In this document: positions 1 to 12,627 of the stretch, one piece after another | Position numbering within the stretch: the stretch's first letter is position 1 | Layout of the letters: every line of letters starts with the position of its first letter | DNA from: Cyathus striatus | Lineage: Eukaryota > Basidiomycota > Agaricomycetes > Agaricales > Nidulariaceae | Length of the DNA: 64,000 bases | Assembly (NCBI GenBank): GCA_025738555.1 | Contig: JAOVFP010000017.1 | Coordinates: 3,162,001 to 3,226,000 of the forward strand | Reading direction: 5' to 3' | Made by a program: the position numbers and the translations under genes | The notes under the pieces: generated by a model | What the model was told of the DNA's origin: nothing | What the model saw: the letters and a program-made list of their open reading frames with translations, nothing else | Databases searched by the model: none

Positions 1-3000
1 CCCCCTGTACCTGCCCCTCAGTTTCACTGGAACAATCCTGTTGTTGCAGGGGATATTCATCCACATAATAATGTACCTCTGGATGTACACTGGGCTGCAG
101 ATATTCACCCACCCATTAATCCACTGCCTCTTGCACCACCCCCTGCACCTGCCCCTCAGTTTCACTGGAATGAACCAGTGGTTGCAGATGACATTCATCA
201 ACACAATAATATGCATCTGAATGTACACTGGGCTGCAAATATCCACCCACCTATGAATCCACCTCTGGCACCTATTGTTCCTGTGCAACATGTTCCCCAC
301 ATCAATACACCTGCTCCACCAGTTGATCGCAATGTACAATGGAATCCTCCAATAATTATTGAAGCCACTCCTCCTCCCACCATTCAGCCTCAAAATATAC
401 AACAGACTGAAAATATTCCTCCACAGAATATCCATCCTCCAGGGGATCCTCTAATAATTATTGAACATCCTCATGTTCAGCTTCCTCCTGATCATTTTCC
501 TGTAAGTGTTATTCTTAAAAGCTTAAATTTATAATTTTACTAATTATTACTTTAAAAGGTAAGACAAAATGTACAGTTTGCTGAAGCTGTCATTCCTCAA
601 AATCCATTAAATATTCGATGGAATGCTCCCTTTCCTGCTCCTCCCCCTGTTCGTCCTTTTCGTGTCAATCAACAATATCCTCCAAACTTTGAACAAAATG
701 CCCCTGCTCCTGTTCCTGCTCCTGCTCCTGTGCAAGTTCCTCCATTTCATATTTATCAACAAATTACACCTAATATTAATTTAAACCCACCTATTGCTGC
801 TCCTCCCACTCCTGTGTTTCATCCTGATCCTCCAAATATTGAACAGAATCTTCCTGCTCCAGTTGCCATCCATCCATTTTGGGTGAATCAACAGATTCTT
901 CCTGAAAATGAACAGAATCCTCCAAATCCTGTTGCTATTCAGCCATTTCAACTTATTCAGTTTAATCCACCAACTCCACCTGCTCCCTCCCCCTCCCCCT
1001 CCCCCCTCCTCCTCCTCCTCCCCCTCCTCCTGCTCCTCCTGTGCATATCCCCATATTTCAAGTCATGCCACAAATTCCTCAAAATATTGCACCACCACCT
1101 GACTTTCCACCTCCTCTACGCTTTGTTGCAGAATACCCTGTGGTAAGTACAGATATTATTATTATTAATAATATTCTAACATATTATTTAGCCTCCCATG
1201 CAGGTTGAATGGGATATTCCTGTACTTGCTCATCCACAGCCAATTCCTGATCCAATACAAGTAGATCACAATATCATGGTTATAGATATACCAGATATTC
1301 CTCCACCTCCTCCACCTCCTCTCCGCCCCCCCCTCCTCCACAACTTCCTATTGCTCGCCGTCCATTTAATCGCAATTGGCCAAAATTCACACTGGGTCCA
1401 TTCACTGATGTCTGCCCAGACTGCAATGCATTGCACTGGAAAGCTGAACGTTTGACTGCATCCACCAGGGAGCATCTTCAGTTTGGAAGTTGCTGTCTGA
1501 CTGGAAAGGTTAAACTTCCAGCTTGGGGCCCATCTCCCAGGGAGTTGACAGAGCTGCTTGCAAAGGATGGAAACAAGAATTTCCAAGACAATATTCGTCA
1601 ATACAACTGTGCCTTTGCCATGACATCCATGGGAATTGAGAATAATGCTTCCATCCAGGCTGGAGGTCCATATGTTTTCAAAATTGGAGGTCGAGTTACT
1701 CATTTTGCTGGATCACTCCTACCTCGCCAAGGTCTTCCCAGAAAATATGCTCAGCTGTACATTCATGATCCAGCTGAGGCACCTTCACCTCAGGATCGAA
1801 TTAATGGTCATCCTGCTAATCATCGTCTTAACATGGATGTCAATGTTATGAGAATATTGGAAGATGTTTTTTATTGTCATCATCCAGGCGCATCAGTCTA
1901 TCGGAAGGCCTATCAGGAAATACGGAACAATAATCCTGCTCGCAATTTTCGCCTTGCCATTTGTCGTCCTGTAGGCACAGACCGACGGAGATACAATGTT
2001 CCAACAGAAAATGAGATTGCAGTTCTTCTGCTTGGGGATGGTGATCAGGTTCAGGGACCTCGCGAGGTGATCATGCATCGCCTTGATGGTAGACTGGAGC
2101 GAATCAGTGAGGTGAATGCAATGTATTGGCCATTTCACTATCCAATTCTGTTTCCACGAGGTCAACTTGGATGGCAGCCTGGCATTAAATATGATGGCGT
2201 GGAGGAGGTGGATAATGTGGATCATGTGCCCAACAGGGCACCAGGAGAGGAGGAGGATCCACCCACAACAAGGAAGTGCAAGCATGTCTCACAAATTGAG
2301 CATTTTCGCTACTACATCCATCCACGTATTGGTGAGAATCTTCATCAATTCAGGACAAAGAAGCTGTTTCAGGAGTATAGTGTGGATACATGGGCATGCA
2401 CTGAGCAGGGTCGGTTGCGTTGGATTGAAGGTCATCAACCAGAGATCCGTGCTGAAACCTATCAGGGAATAGTGGATGCCATTGCAGTTAATCCAGATGT
2501 GCAAGGGGAGGAACTTGGAAAAAGAGTGATCATTCCATCAAATTTTGCAGGAAGCACTCGATTCATGCAGCAGAACTGTCAGGATGCACTGGCTATCAAT
2601 CGTCACTTTAAGTTTCCAGACTACTTCCTCACAGTCACCATGGATCCCCATCATCCAGATGTGAAGAGTGCCTTGCCTGAAGGAGTGGAAGCTCATGATC
2701 GGCCAGACATTGTGGTTCGGGTGTTTCGTCAAATCCAGCAGCAGATTATTCGAGATATCTACCAGGAGGGCATCTTTGGGCAATGTGTTGCACATATTCA
2801 TACCATTGAATACCAGAAGCGTGGACTGCCACATATGCATTTAATTGTGTTTGTGGCTCCTGAGGACAAGTTGCGCACTCCTGAGGACATTGACAGCATG
2901 ATCACTGCTGAACTTCCTGACCCTGAGACTGAACCTGAGCTGTATGATTTGATTATGAGAACCATGATTCACAAACCCTGTGGTCCTGGCAGCAATCAGT

Positions 3001-5618
3001 CATGCATGGAGGGTGGCAAGTGCTCAAAGGGATTTCCAAAGGCTTATCGGGATGAGACCATCATCACAGATGATTCATATTCTGTTCTGAGAAGGAGGGA
3101 GATCACCAGATTTCAGCCCATGACCAGGGATGGGACCCCAGTGAATAACTGCTGGGTTGTGCCATACAATCGATATCTGTCATGGAAGTACCGGTGCCAC
3201 ATTAATGTTGAATGCATTGCATCAATCAAGGCTATCAAGTACATTTACAAGTACATTTTCAAAGGCCATGATCGTGCTACAGTGGAGTTCTCACAGGAAC
3301 TGAATGAGATGAAGACATTCTTTGATGCTCGGTATGTCTCTCCCTGTGAGGCTCTGTGGCGACTGTTTGCATTTAAGTTGCATGAGGAGGTCCCAAATGT
3401 AGTTCGGCTGTCAATTCATCTTCCAAATGAGCAGTCTGTTATATATGATCAGAATGCTGAAGATGTGCGGGAGGTGGTAGAGCGTGCATCAACACAAGAT
3501 ACAACTCTTACTGCTTACTTTAAGGCCAACATTCAATACCCAGCAGCACGGGAGGTTCTGTACCAGGACATGCCCAATACCTTTGTGTGGAATAAAACTG
3601 AGCGCACATGGACACTTCGTCAGCGAGGATTTGCTATTGGACGGACATACTTTGTTCATCCAAATGCTGGGGAGCGATTCTACCTGCGAACATTGCTGAC
3701 AGTGGTCAAGGGTGCAAAATCATTTGCAGACTTGCGAACAGTTGATGGAGTTGTGCATCAGACATTCAGAGAGGCATGTCTGGCTTTAGGTCTTCTGCAG
3801 GATGATGGTGAATGGAGAGAGTGTTTGCGAGATGCAGCTCAAATGAAGACAGGTTATCAGCTGCGCAGCCTGTTTGGGACCATTCTTCGAGACTGTGGGC
3901 CTGTGGATTATGTGGGACTCTGGAATGAATTTAAGGAACACATCTGCGATGATCTGGGACACATCATTCAAACACACCTTGATCTTGCAGATCCTACAGA
4001 GCAACAAATCTATGATTATGGGCTCTATCTGATTGATAAATTTCTAATCAGCTCTGGCAAGTCTCTGTCACAATGGATAGATATGCCACTACCACTACCA
4101 ACAGAAAACTGGCGTGAACGAGAGCAGCAAGCCAACAACAGGAGGGAAGACCAGACAAACAATCCATTGATTGCAGTATACACTGCATATGATGTAGTGG
4201 AACAGCATGCTTTGGGTCAGGAGCGACTTGCAACTTTGAATGAGGAGCAGCGGGCAGCCTTTGATCAAATAGTGCAGGCCATTGAGTCTAAATCTGGGGA
4301 GCTCTTCTTCTTGCATGGCCCTGGAGGAACAGGAAAGACCTATGTGTACAACACACTATGCTATTACCTTTGGGGGGAGGGAAAGATAGTGATTGTTGTT
4401 GCATCATCAGGGATTGCTGCACTTCTGATTATTGGAGGGCGAACAGCTCACTCTGTGTTCAAGATTCCAATTGATATCAATGAGACATCAATGTGCAATA
4501 TTGCATGGGGGTCTGATCTTGCTGGGCTGATTGAGAAGGCTGATGCAGTGTTTTGGGATGAGGCACCAATGCAGCACCGACATATTCATGAGGCAGTGAG
4601 CTGGACTTTCAAAGACCTTCGTCGTTCTGATCGACCATTTGGAGGATGCACTGTGGTGTATGGTGGAGACTGGCAACAAATCCTTCCTGTGGTGGTGCGA
4701 GGGAGCAGACCTCAGATTGTGTCAGCATGCCTTCAGAGATCTGACCTTTGGGCAGACATTACTGTAATTCACTTGCGACGTAACATGCGATTGAATGTGG
4801 AGGATGAATCTGAACGACGATTTGCTGCCTGGCAGCTGGGTGTTGGACATGGAGAGCACACTATTAATGAAGACATAGAAATTCCAAACCACTTCAAATG
4901 TGCTTCCAATACTGTGGAATCTCTTATTTCAACAATCTACCCTGGACTTTCATCAGCTGAAGGACATGGTGATGAGTACTATGCTGAGCGAACGATTCTG
5001 TCAAGTCGGAATGATGATGTGGATGGTCTGAACTCTCAGATTCTGTCTTCATTTCCAGGAGAAGCTACTTCACTGCACAGTGCAGATATGCTTCCAGATG
5101 ATCATGGGTATAATGGGGAACTTCTATACCCTGTGGAGTACCTAAACACAATCAACTGCTCTGGATTGCCACTGGCACACTTGGAATTGAAGATTGGATG
5201 TCCTGTGATGGTACTTCGAAACCTGAGTGTTTCTGATGGAGTATGCAATGGAAGCCGTGGAGTGATTACAGCGATACGGAACCGAGTGTTAGAAGTTCGA
5301 TTATTAACTGGGGACAAGAGAGGATCACGGGTGTTCATACCACGGTTGAAAATAGAACCATCTGCTTCACAAGTGCCATTCCGGTTTTGTCGACACCAGT
5401 TCCCTGTTCGACTTGCATTTGCGATGACGATCAATAAGGCACAAGGACAGTCAGTTTCTCATGTTGGATTAGATCTTAGGAATGGTGTGTTTACTCATGG
5501 GCAGTTTTATGTTGGAGTGTCACGAGTATGATCTGTTCACAAGATGAAGGTGATTTGGGATGCTAGGAGTGAAGAAGCTGTTACGAAGAATATAGTGTAC
5601 CCTGAAGTGTTACTTTAG
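1..5618 (+). CDS. Helitron Rep-helicase, copy 1 (5' incomplete, nearly intact body)
   Basis: This is a rolling-circle transposase with an HUH Rep nuclease and a PIF1-like 5'-3' helicase. Exons seen: 1-501 (proline-rich, open from base 1, with a direct repeat of about 130 bp), 559-1142 and 1192 onward. The open body runs 1431-5531 (1366 aa from its first ATG). It shows a zinc-binding start (CPDCNALHW, just before 1431), the Rep HUH motif GLPHMHLIV near residue 467, the two-tyrosine motif KYIYKYIFK near 603, Walker A GPGGTGKT near 963 and Walker B DEAPMQHR near 1043. The C-terminal helicase motif ends [11 protein letters not shown]. Breaks: a TGA at 5529-5531 where copy 2 has CGA, cutting about 28 residues (the frame then stays open to TAG 5616-5618), and frame changes in C-rich runs near 984-1040 and 1326-1333. 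The Rep and helicase cores are intact, so this copy is the least decayed. Confidence 0.9.
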
Positions 5619-5741
5619 TTTATGATTTGAATTGTAGATAAGATTTTAGTAGTGTTTAGTAGTGTATGATATTTATATTGATAGATATATTTTTCAAATA
5701 AGAGATGAATTTTCAAAAGAATAGATAAGTTAGATTTCTAA

Positions 5742-5940
5742 GCAGGGGGTTTGGGGGGTGCAACCCCCCAAGAAGAAAAAAAGCAGGGGTCTGGGGGCGC
5801 AGCCCCTCAGTGTTCAGAACTGGGATTAAAAAGCGGGGGGTCTGGGGGGCGCAGCCCCACCGCAAGCCGTCATTCGTGTGGAGCGGAGGAGGGAGCCGAC
5901 AGGCTCCCGTTCCCATAGCGGAGCACAGGTGTAAGGCTTG
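5742..5940 (+). repeat. GC-rich 3' hairpin block of unit 1
   Basis: This is a tail of about 200 bp, very GC-rich against AT-rich surroundings. It contains consecutive inverted repeats: TTGGGGGGT-GCA-ACCCCCCAA, GGGGC-GCA-GCCCC, a second G-run hairpin and GGAGCC-GACA-GGCTCC. A final short stem lies just before the end (CCCGT-loop-ACGGG in the best copies; one arm is mutated here). It recurs at 8084, 10376, 12776 and 20483, and partly at 26979. I read it as the Helitron 3' termination structure. Confidence 0.75.
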
Positions 5941-7963
5941 TCTTATATATAATGAGAGAAGGCGTGTGAGTTTGGGTTTAAATGGTGCGTGGGAATGGCC
6001 GAAAACGGGTGGGAATTTAGCAGTTTTTAGTATTTTCGATAAACTGGGGACGTGTGAATTAGAAAAATTACCATAAAAGGCGATTTCACTCAATTGGTGT
6101 GCGCGCGAGCATCCGTTCCGCTTTCGGTTGAGCGCTAACGAATTAGGATGAGTTTGATGGGGTCCCCGCTGAGAAGGGATGGATGCAAACAATGTTCAAC
6201 GATGCGAATGACTAAGCGTCTTGAAAAGGTTTTGGATATAGATTAGTAAGCATTTTTGAATGTGCACGCCACAATGGTTGATTGATGGCTGGAGTTCTGC
6301 TACTGCCACTTCATTTCTTTCCCTTTCCCCCCCTCCCCCCTTGAGTTTTAGCAGGACAATAATACAGTATATATTTGTGGATATTAATAGGGCTATAAAT
6401 AAACAATTATTATAGAATTTTTGTTGACTGCTGCAGTGATTTATAGTGTATTTATTAGAGATAGGTGTTGTGATGTGCTGTTTACTGTAATTATATTGTG
6501 CTGGAATGTGTTCCCCCCTAGGGATTGGTACTCCAATTAAATAAGGATATTTATGTGGATAAGAATGGGAGTATGATGTATTTGATGGGTGGTGTGGTAA
6601 TTTATAGTGGGTGATGTGTAGTTTTTGTAGATTATATGATATATACCACACAGGTGATATATACAATATATGTCATGGGTGTTTATTACTGATAGCAGAG
6701 GAACATTGGTTGAGATATATTTGTGATATAATTTATGTGTAAATGGGAATAGGTGTAATATTGAGGAAGACTCTGTTGTTCAGGGCAATTCTTGGGCTAT
6801 AAAATATGATATATATGACATGGGTGATATAACCCAAATGAGGTGCAATAAATTAAAGGGAGCTCTAACTGATTGATACTCAATATTCATTGCAGAGGGT
6901 GTAGATATAAAGTACACAGGTGTAAATATGGTGTTTTGTGTGAGAATAGAGGACACATGAGGATGTGCTGTGATTAATGGAGATTGCATTGGGTGGAAGT
7001 AGATCAATGTGAACTGAGCGCAAATGATCATCCTTTTCAGGGAGATCTGCAATTGTTGTGAGTAGGACAACAAACAGAAGATCAAGGGTTCACCAAAAGA
7101 AAGAATCTGTATATCAGATAGGATATCCTGAGGAGGGACAGTTTCTGAGTGTAATAAATAGAAATAGGAGTATTGATTAAAATATAATTATTCTGTTCAA
7201 GGGAATGAAAATAGTGAAGACTAAACAACATGGGTGTAGACATAATATACATGGGGACTCTGTTGTTCAGGGCTATTCTTGGGCTATAAAATATGATATA
7301 TACCACATGGGTGATATAATCTAAATCAGGTGCAATAAATTAAAGGGAGCTCTAACTCATTGATACTCAATGGGTGATTGATGTGAATGAGTGTGTGTAG
7401 ATATAATCTAAATGAGGTGCAATAAATTATAAGGAGCTCTAACTGATTGATACTCAGTATTCATCACAGATAATCATGTATAACCAGACAGGTGTAGATA
7501 TATAACCATGATTAGATATTATATATTTGATTAGGGCAGTAGTAATTAATGGTGTGTTTGATAAAGTTTGGGTTTTGACATTGAGTGATAGGAGAAGAGA
7601 TATGTAAGTGATATAAGTTAAGTGTAAATGGTGATGGGTGATTGATGTGTGTGGATGTGTGTAGTGAGGATGTGTGGAGATGTAAGCAAGATGGGTGTGT
7701 TATTGGACACCTGTTTTGTGAGCAGGTTTCCCAGTATTTTGCATTTGTTTCACAAGAAAGCCATGTTTCATAGTGAAAATTTAAGAAAGGGGTTGCTGAA
7801 ATCAAGGTTGGTTGTGATGAAAAGATCATCTTATATATAATATCTTATATATAAAAAGTAGATTGATAATGTAATTTATGTGTAAATAGTGATGGATGTG
7901 ATATATGTGATATAACATGTGGGTAATATACAATATATAGAATATATAATCACAGGTATGTCT

Positions 7964-8063
7964 ATAATCTACACGGGTGCAGATACGATCTACATGGGTG
8001 CAGATACGATCTACATGGGTGCAGATACGATCTACATGGGTGCAGATACGATCTACATGGGTG
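7964..8063 (+). repeat. 21-bp minisatellite in unit 2
   Basis: About 4.7 tandem copies of a 21-bp unit (ACGATCTACATGGGTGCAGAT) sit just upstream of the 3' block. The same unit with small changes is expanded at the same place in unit 4. Isolated single copies occur elsewhere, for example near 9344. Confidence 0.9.
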
Positions 8064-8083
8064 GATATATTCCTGATGGGTTA

Positions 8084-8282
8084 GCAGGGGGTTTGGGGGG
8101 TGCAACCCCCCAAGAAGAAAAAAAGCAGGGGTCTGGGGGCGCAGCCCCTCAGCCAAAAGAACTGGGATTAAGAAGCAGGGGGTCTGGGGGGTGCAGCCCC
8201 ACAGCAAGCTGTCATCTGTGTGGAGCGGAGGAGGGAGCCGACAGGCTCCCGTACCCGTAGCGGAGCACAGGTGTAAAGCTTG
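8084..8282 (+). repeat. GC-rich 3' hairpin block of unit 2
   Basis: Same tail as at 5742-5940, with the same series of G-run/C-run hairpins. It ends GTGTAAAGCTTG and is followed directly by TCTATATATAATGAG of unit 3. Confidence 0.75.
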
Positions 8283-9712
8283 TCTATATATAATGAGAGA
8301 AGGCCTGGGAATTTGGGTTTAAATGGTGCGTGGGACAGGCCGAAATTGGATGGGAAAATTACGGGGTTTAGAATTTTTCGATAAAACGAGGCGTGGGACT
8401 TGCCATGTATAAATTTGTTACTGTTTCGAGTAAGAATTTGCTGTTTCGGGAAATTTTGCATGGCAAATGGAAATGTTACCGTTTTGGGATGGAAATTGAT
8501 GCGCGCGCGAGAGTCTCGCCGTTTTCGGGTGATATCTATGGATCTCTATTGTATTCAGACAGACCACACCGAAAAGAGAAATTAAATGACTAAGCACGCC
8601 ACAATGGCTATTTGATGGCTGCGCCTATGGCCAGAGGTGTGCTGCTGGGTGTTCCATTCTCTTCCCCCCTCTTGAGTTTAAGTACGAAAATAATGGTGTA
8701 TATTTCCATGGATAATAATAGTACTATAATATTTAAATTTCGCATTTTTGCAGTTATTGTAGTAAATTACAGTGTATTTTTTTTACAGATTGAGGTGTTG
8801 TGATCTCCTATTTACTGTGATTATATTGTGCTACAATGTGTTTCCCCCTTGGATGTAATAGGACAATTAAATAAGTATATTTATGTAGATAAACATGGGA
8901 CCATAATGATAGAGTTATTATGTATTTGATGAGTGTTGTAGTAATTTATAGTGGATTTGTTAATATTTGAAGTGTTTTGGGCAATTGATGAGAGGACTAA
9001 TTTAGTGCAAGCTGTATGATATGTGTGTAATGAATAGAAAAATAATTAGAGGTGAAAATATATATTTAGGATGTGAAAGGGAAAGCTATAAGAAGTAGGT
9101 AATGGGTAGGTGTAGAATAAATGATTAAAGGATGTTGTGAATATTCGGGTAAAAAGAGTAGGAGAGATATATTCATAATGTAAGATCCATGTATTAATTA
9201 ATGTGTTAATATTGATGGGTGGGGTATGGTTCTGGGCAATGAATGGGGATGTATCTCCATGGGTAGATATAAACAATAGATTGATGAAGTAATTTATGTG
9301 TAAATAGTGATGGAGGTGATATATATGATATACCACATACACAGGTGCAGATATAATCAACATGGGTGTGTACTCCAATTAAATAAGGATATTTATGTGG
9401 ATAAGAATGGGAGTATAATTGATAAGTTATGATGTATTTGATGGATGGTGTAGTAATTTATAGTGTATTATATGTAGTTTGAGTTGATTTTCAGCAATTG
9501 ATGATGAGAATATTTGGTTGTCAGTGTATAATATGTGTTTAATTGATGTGAATACTGGGAATGATGTTGAGGAAGATTGGTTGAGATATATTTGTGATGT
9601 AATTTATGTGTAAATGGCAATAGGTGTAATATTCAAGAAGACTCTGTTGTTCAGGGCAATTGTTGGGCTATAAAATATGATATATATGACATGGGTGATA
9701 TAACCTAAATGA

Positions 9713-10030
9713 GGTGCAATAAATTAAAGGGAGCTCTAACTGATTGATACTTGATGGGTGATTAATGTGAATGAGTGTGTGTAGATATAATCTAAATGAG
9801 GTGCAATAAATTAAAGGGAGCTCTAACTCATTGATACTCAATGGGTGATTGATGTGAATGAGTGTGTGTAGATATAATCTTATAATCTAAATGAGGTGCA
9901 ATAAATTAAAGGGAGCTCTAACTTATTGATATTCAATGGATGATTGATGTGAATGAGTGTGTGTAGATATAACCCAAATCAGGTGCAATAAATTAAAGGG
10001 AGCTCTAACTGATTGATACTCAGTATTGAT
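9713..10030 (+). repeat. Tandem repeat of about 87-95 bp inside unit 3
   Basis: Four copies begin with GGTGCAATAAATTAAAGGGA at 9713, 9800, 9895 and 9982 (spacing 87, 95 and 87). Each includes TGAATGAGTGTGTGTAGATA except the last, which runs into different sequence. Single copies of the start are present in unit 2. Confidence 0.85.
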
Positions 10031-10375
10031 TGCAGAGAGTGTAGATATAAAGTACACAGGTGTAAATATGGTGTTTTGTGTGAGAATAGAGGACACATGA
10101 GGATGTGGCATGTGGATCAATTGGAGATGGTGGAAGGCACATGGACAATAATGTGCTGTGATTAATGGAGATTGCATTGAGTGGAAGTAGATCAATGTGA
10201 ACTGAGCACAAATGATGATCCTTTTCAGGGAGATCTGCAATTGTTGTGAGTAGGACAACAAACAACAGAAGATCAAGGCTTGACCAAAAGAAAGAATCTG
10301 TATATCAGATAGGAACCAACACGGGAACACGGGTGTTGATATAACCAACATGGGTAGATATATTGTTATGAGTAA

Positions 10376-10574
10376 GCAGGGGGTTTGGGGGGTGCAACCC
10401 CCCAAGAGAGAAAAAAGCGGGGGTCTGGGGGCACAGCCCCTCAGTGTTTGGAACTGGGATTAAGAAGCAGGGGGTCTGGGGGGCGCAGCCCCACAGCAAG
10501 CTGTCATCTGTGTGGAGCGGAGGAGGGAGCCGACAGGCTCCCGTACCCGTAGCGGAGCACAGGTGTAAAGCTTG
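10376..10574 (+). repeat. GC-rich 3' hairpin block of unit 3
   Basis: Copy of the roughly 200-bp tail, ending GTGTAAAGCTTG and followed directly by the left end of unit 4 (TCTTATATATAATGAGAC). Confidence 0.75.
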
Positions 10575-11603
10575 TCTTATATATAATGAGACAAGGTGTG
10601 TGAAAAGTGGATATATATGGGACTTTTGTAGGTCTGGGTTTGATGGGGTCCCATTGCCTAAAACAGATGGACAAAAAGCTTATGACTTAAGCATCCTCAA
10701 AATGGATGGATGCAAACAATGTTCAACAAAAGTAGATGACTAAGCTTCTTGAATTGCGCACGCCACAATGGATGATTGATGGCTGAATAATCAGAGGTCT
10801 ACTGACACTTCCACACTTCCATTCTCCCTTCCCCCCCCCCCTCCCTTGAGTTTAAACACCATGATAGTGCAGTGTATATATGTGTGGATAATATAAAGGC
10901 ACTATAAAGATTTATTTGTGGAAGATTTCGGATTTTTGGAGGTTATTATTGGAATTTATAGTGTATTGTGACTGTTTCAACTGTCCTGCTTTTGGTGTAA
11001 TCTGTTCCCCTATGGATTTAATAGTACAATTATATCATTAAATATATGTTGATAACAATAGCACTATAATGAGTTAATTATTGATTATTTAATGGGTGTT
11101 GTGGTAATTTGCAGTGGATTTGGTAATGTTTGAGCTGTATGATAGAATGGCACTATAATGAGTAAATTATTAACTATTTTCTGAGTGTTATAGGTAATTT
11201 TTGGGATGTAACATTTGATATATACAACATGGGGGATATATATGATGGAAGATAATGCTGTAGAGGGGGATTCTTGGGCTGTAAAAAGTGATATATATGA
11301 TACAGGTATATATATTTGTGATGGGTGATTGATGTGGATGGATGTGTGTAGATATAAAATATATACTACAGATATATACCACATGGGTGACATATATGAT
11401 ATATATGACACAGGTATATAAATAGCAATTGATATTTGGGGATTGAGGAATATTGATATATATGACACAGGTGATATATATGATATATGAGGATGACAAT
11501 AGGATTATAATTCATAAATAATAAATTATTTGATGGGCACTGTAGTAATGCATGGTGGATATACTAATGATTGAGGTGTATAATGTGAGTGAAATATAAG
11601 TAT

Positions 11604-12300
11604 TCATTAATAGATATTTATTCTGTTCAAGGGAATGAAAATGGTGAAGACTAAACTACATGAGTGTAAATATGGTGTTTTGTGTGAGAATAGAGGACAC
11701 ATGATGATGTGGCATGTGCGTCAATTGGAGATGGTGGAAGGCACATGGACAATAATGTGCTGTGAGTAATGGAGATTGCATTGGGTGGAAGTAGATGAAT
11801 GTGAAGTGAGCACAAATGATGATCCTTTTCAGGGAGATCTGCAATGATTGTGAGTAGGACAATAAACAACAGAAGATCAAGGGTTCACGAAAAGAAAGAA
11901 TGTGTATATCAGATAGGATATCCTGAGGAGGGACAGTTTCTGAGTGCAATAAATAGAAATAGGAGTATTGATTAAAATATATTTATTCTGTTCAAGGGAA
12001 TGAAAATAGTGAAGACTAAACTACACGAGTGTGGGTATGCTGTTTTGTGTGAGAATAGAGGATACATGAGGATGTGCGATGTGCGTCAATTGGAGATGGT
12101 GGAAGGCACATGGATAATAATGTGGTGTGATTAATGGAGATTGCATTGGGTGGAAGTAGATGAATGTGAACCAAGCACAAATAACAATCCTTTTTGGGGA
12201 GATCTGTAATTTTTGTGAGTAGGACAACAAACAACAGAAGATCAAGGGTTCACTGAAAGAAAGAATCTGTATATCAGATAGGATATGCTGAGGAGGTATG
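11604..12300 (+). repeat. Tandem duplication of about 365 bp in unit 4
   Basis: Two consecutive copies start near TTATTCTGTTCAAGGGAATG at 11618 and 11983. Both contain a segment with TGTGTGAGAATAGAGG and AGATGGTGGAAGGCACATGG. The same sequence occurs once in unit 2 and once in unit 3. Confidence 0.85.
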
Positions 12301-12627
12301 GATTCTGAATGTATGGGATACTTAGAGTCTAGAGATCATTGATGAGTAATTGATAGACAGTAGGTGTTATTGCAGACCTGTTTTGTGAGCAGGTTTTCGA
12401 GTATTTTGGTTTTGTTTCACAAGAAAGCCATGTTTCATAGTGAAAATTTAAGGAAGGGGTTGCTGAAATTCAGGTTGGTTGTGATGAAAAGATGATGTTA
12501 TATATTGTTATATATAAAAGGTAGATTGATAATGTAATTTATGTGTAAATAGTGATGGGTGTGATATATATGATATAAGACATGGGCAATATAGAATGTA
12601 TAGAATATATAGATCACAGGTATGTCT

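Larger units (their letters stand above)
1..5940 (+). mobile_element. Helitron-like unit 1 (autonomous type, 5' part outside window)
   Basis: This is the right part of a Helitron-like element. It holds the Rep-helicase gene and its 3' tail. The unit ends at a GC-rich hairpin block finishing in GTGTAAGGCTTG at 5940. The next base starts TCTTATATATAATGAG, the left end of unit 2. The end is placed by comparing six tail copies in the window; five are followed by the same TCT(T)ATATATAATGAG sequence. The left end lies outside the window. Confidence 0.8.
5941..8282 (+). mobile_element. Non-autonomous Helitron-like unit 2 (2342 bp)
   Basis: The unit starts TCTTATATATAATGAG and ends in the GC-rich hairpin block plus CTTG. 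It has no credible coding sequence and is AT-rich. Landmarks shared with units 3 and 4 are a 5' segment ending in GCACGCCACAATGG (near 6266), a C-tract followed by TTGAGTTT (near 6340), and repeated stretches with GTGCAATAAATTAAAGGGAG (6845, 7328). Its 3' half (7700-7860) matches unit 4 at 12370-12530. A 21-bp minisatellite precedes the 3' block. Confidence 0.75.
8283..10574 (+). mobile_element. Non-autonomous Helitron-like unit 3 (2292 bp)
   Basis: The unit starts TCTATATATAATGAGAG and ends in the GC-rich block plus CTTG. It is non-coding. The 5' part has the shared GCACGCCACAATGG motif (near 8596) and C-tract/TTGAGTTT (near 8665). The middle holds a degenerate tandem repeat of 87-95 bp. Segments at 9640-9720 and 9980-10310 are close to 6770-7130 of unit 2. 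Confidence 0.75.

Noticed and set aside
5742..5940. Bacterial insertion or contamination suggested by the GC-rich block
   Set aside because: The block sits at the same place in all units, abuts AT-rich fungal transposon sequence, and continues into unit ends.
5810..6076. ORFs in every GC-rich 3' block giving similar peptides (e.g. GVWGAQPHSKLS)
   Set aside because: They recur only because the block is repeated. Both strands and several frames are open owing to low complexity, and breaks vary among copies.
7964..8063. CRISPR-like regular repeats
   Set aside because: The repeats are contiguous 21-mers without spacers in a eukaryotic transposon; a minisatellite.
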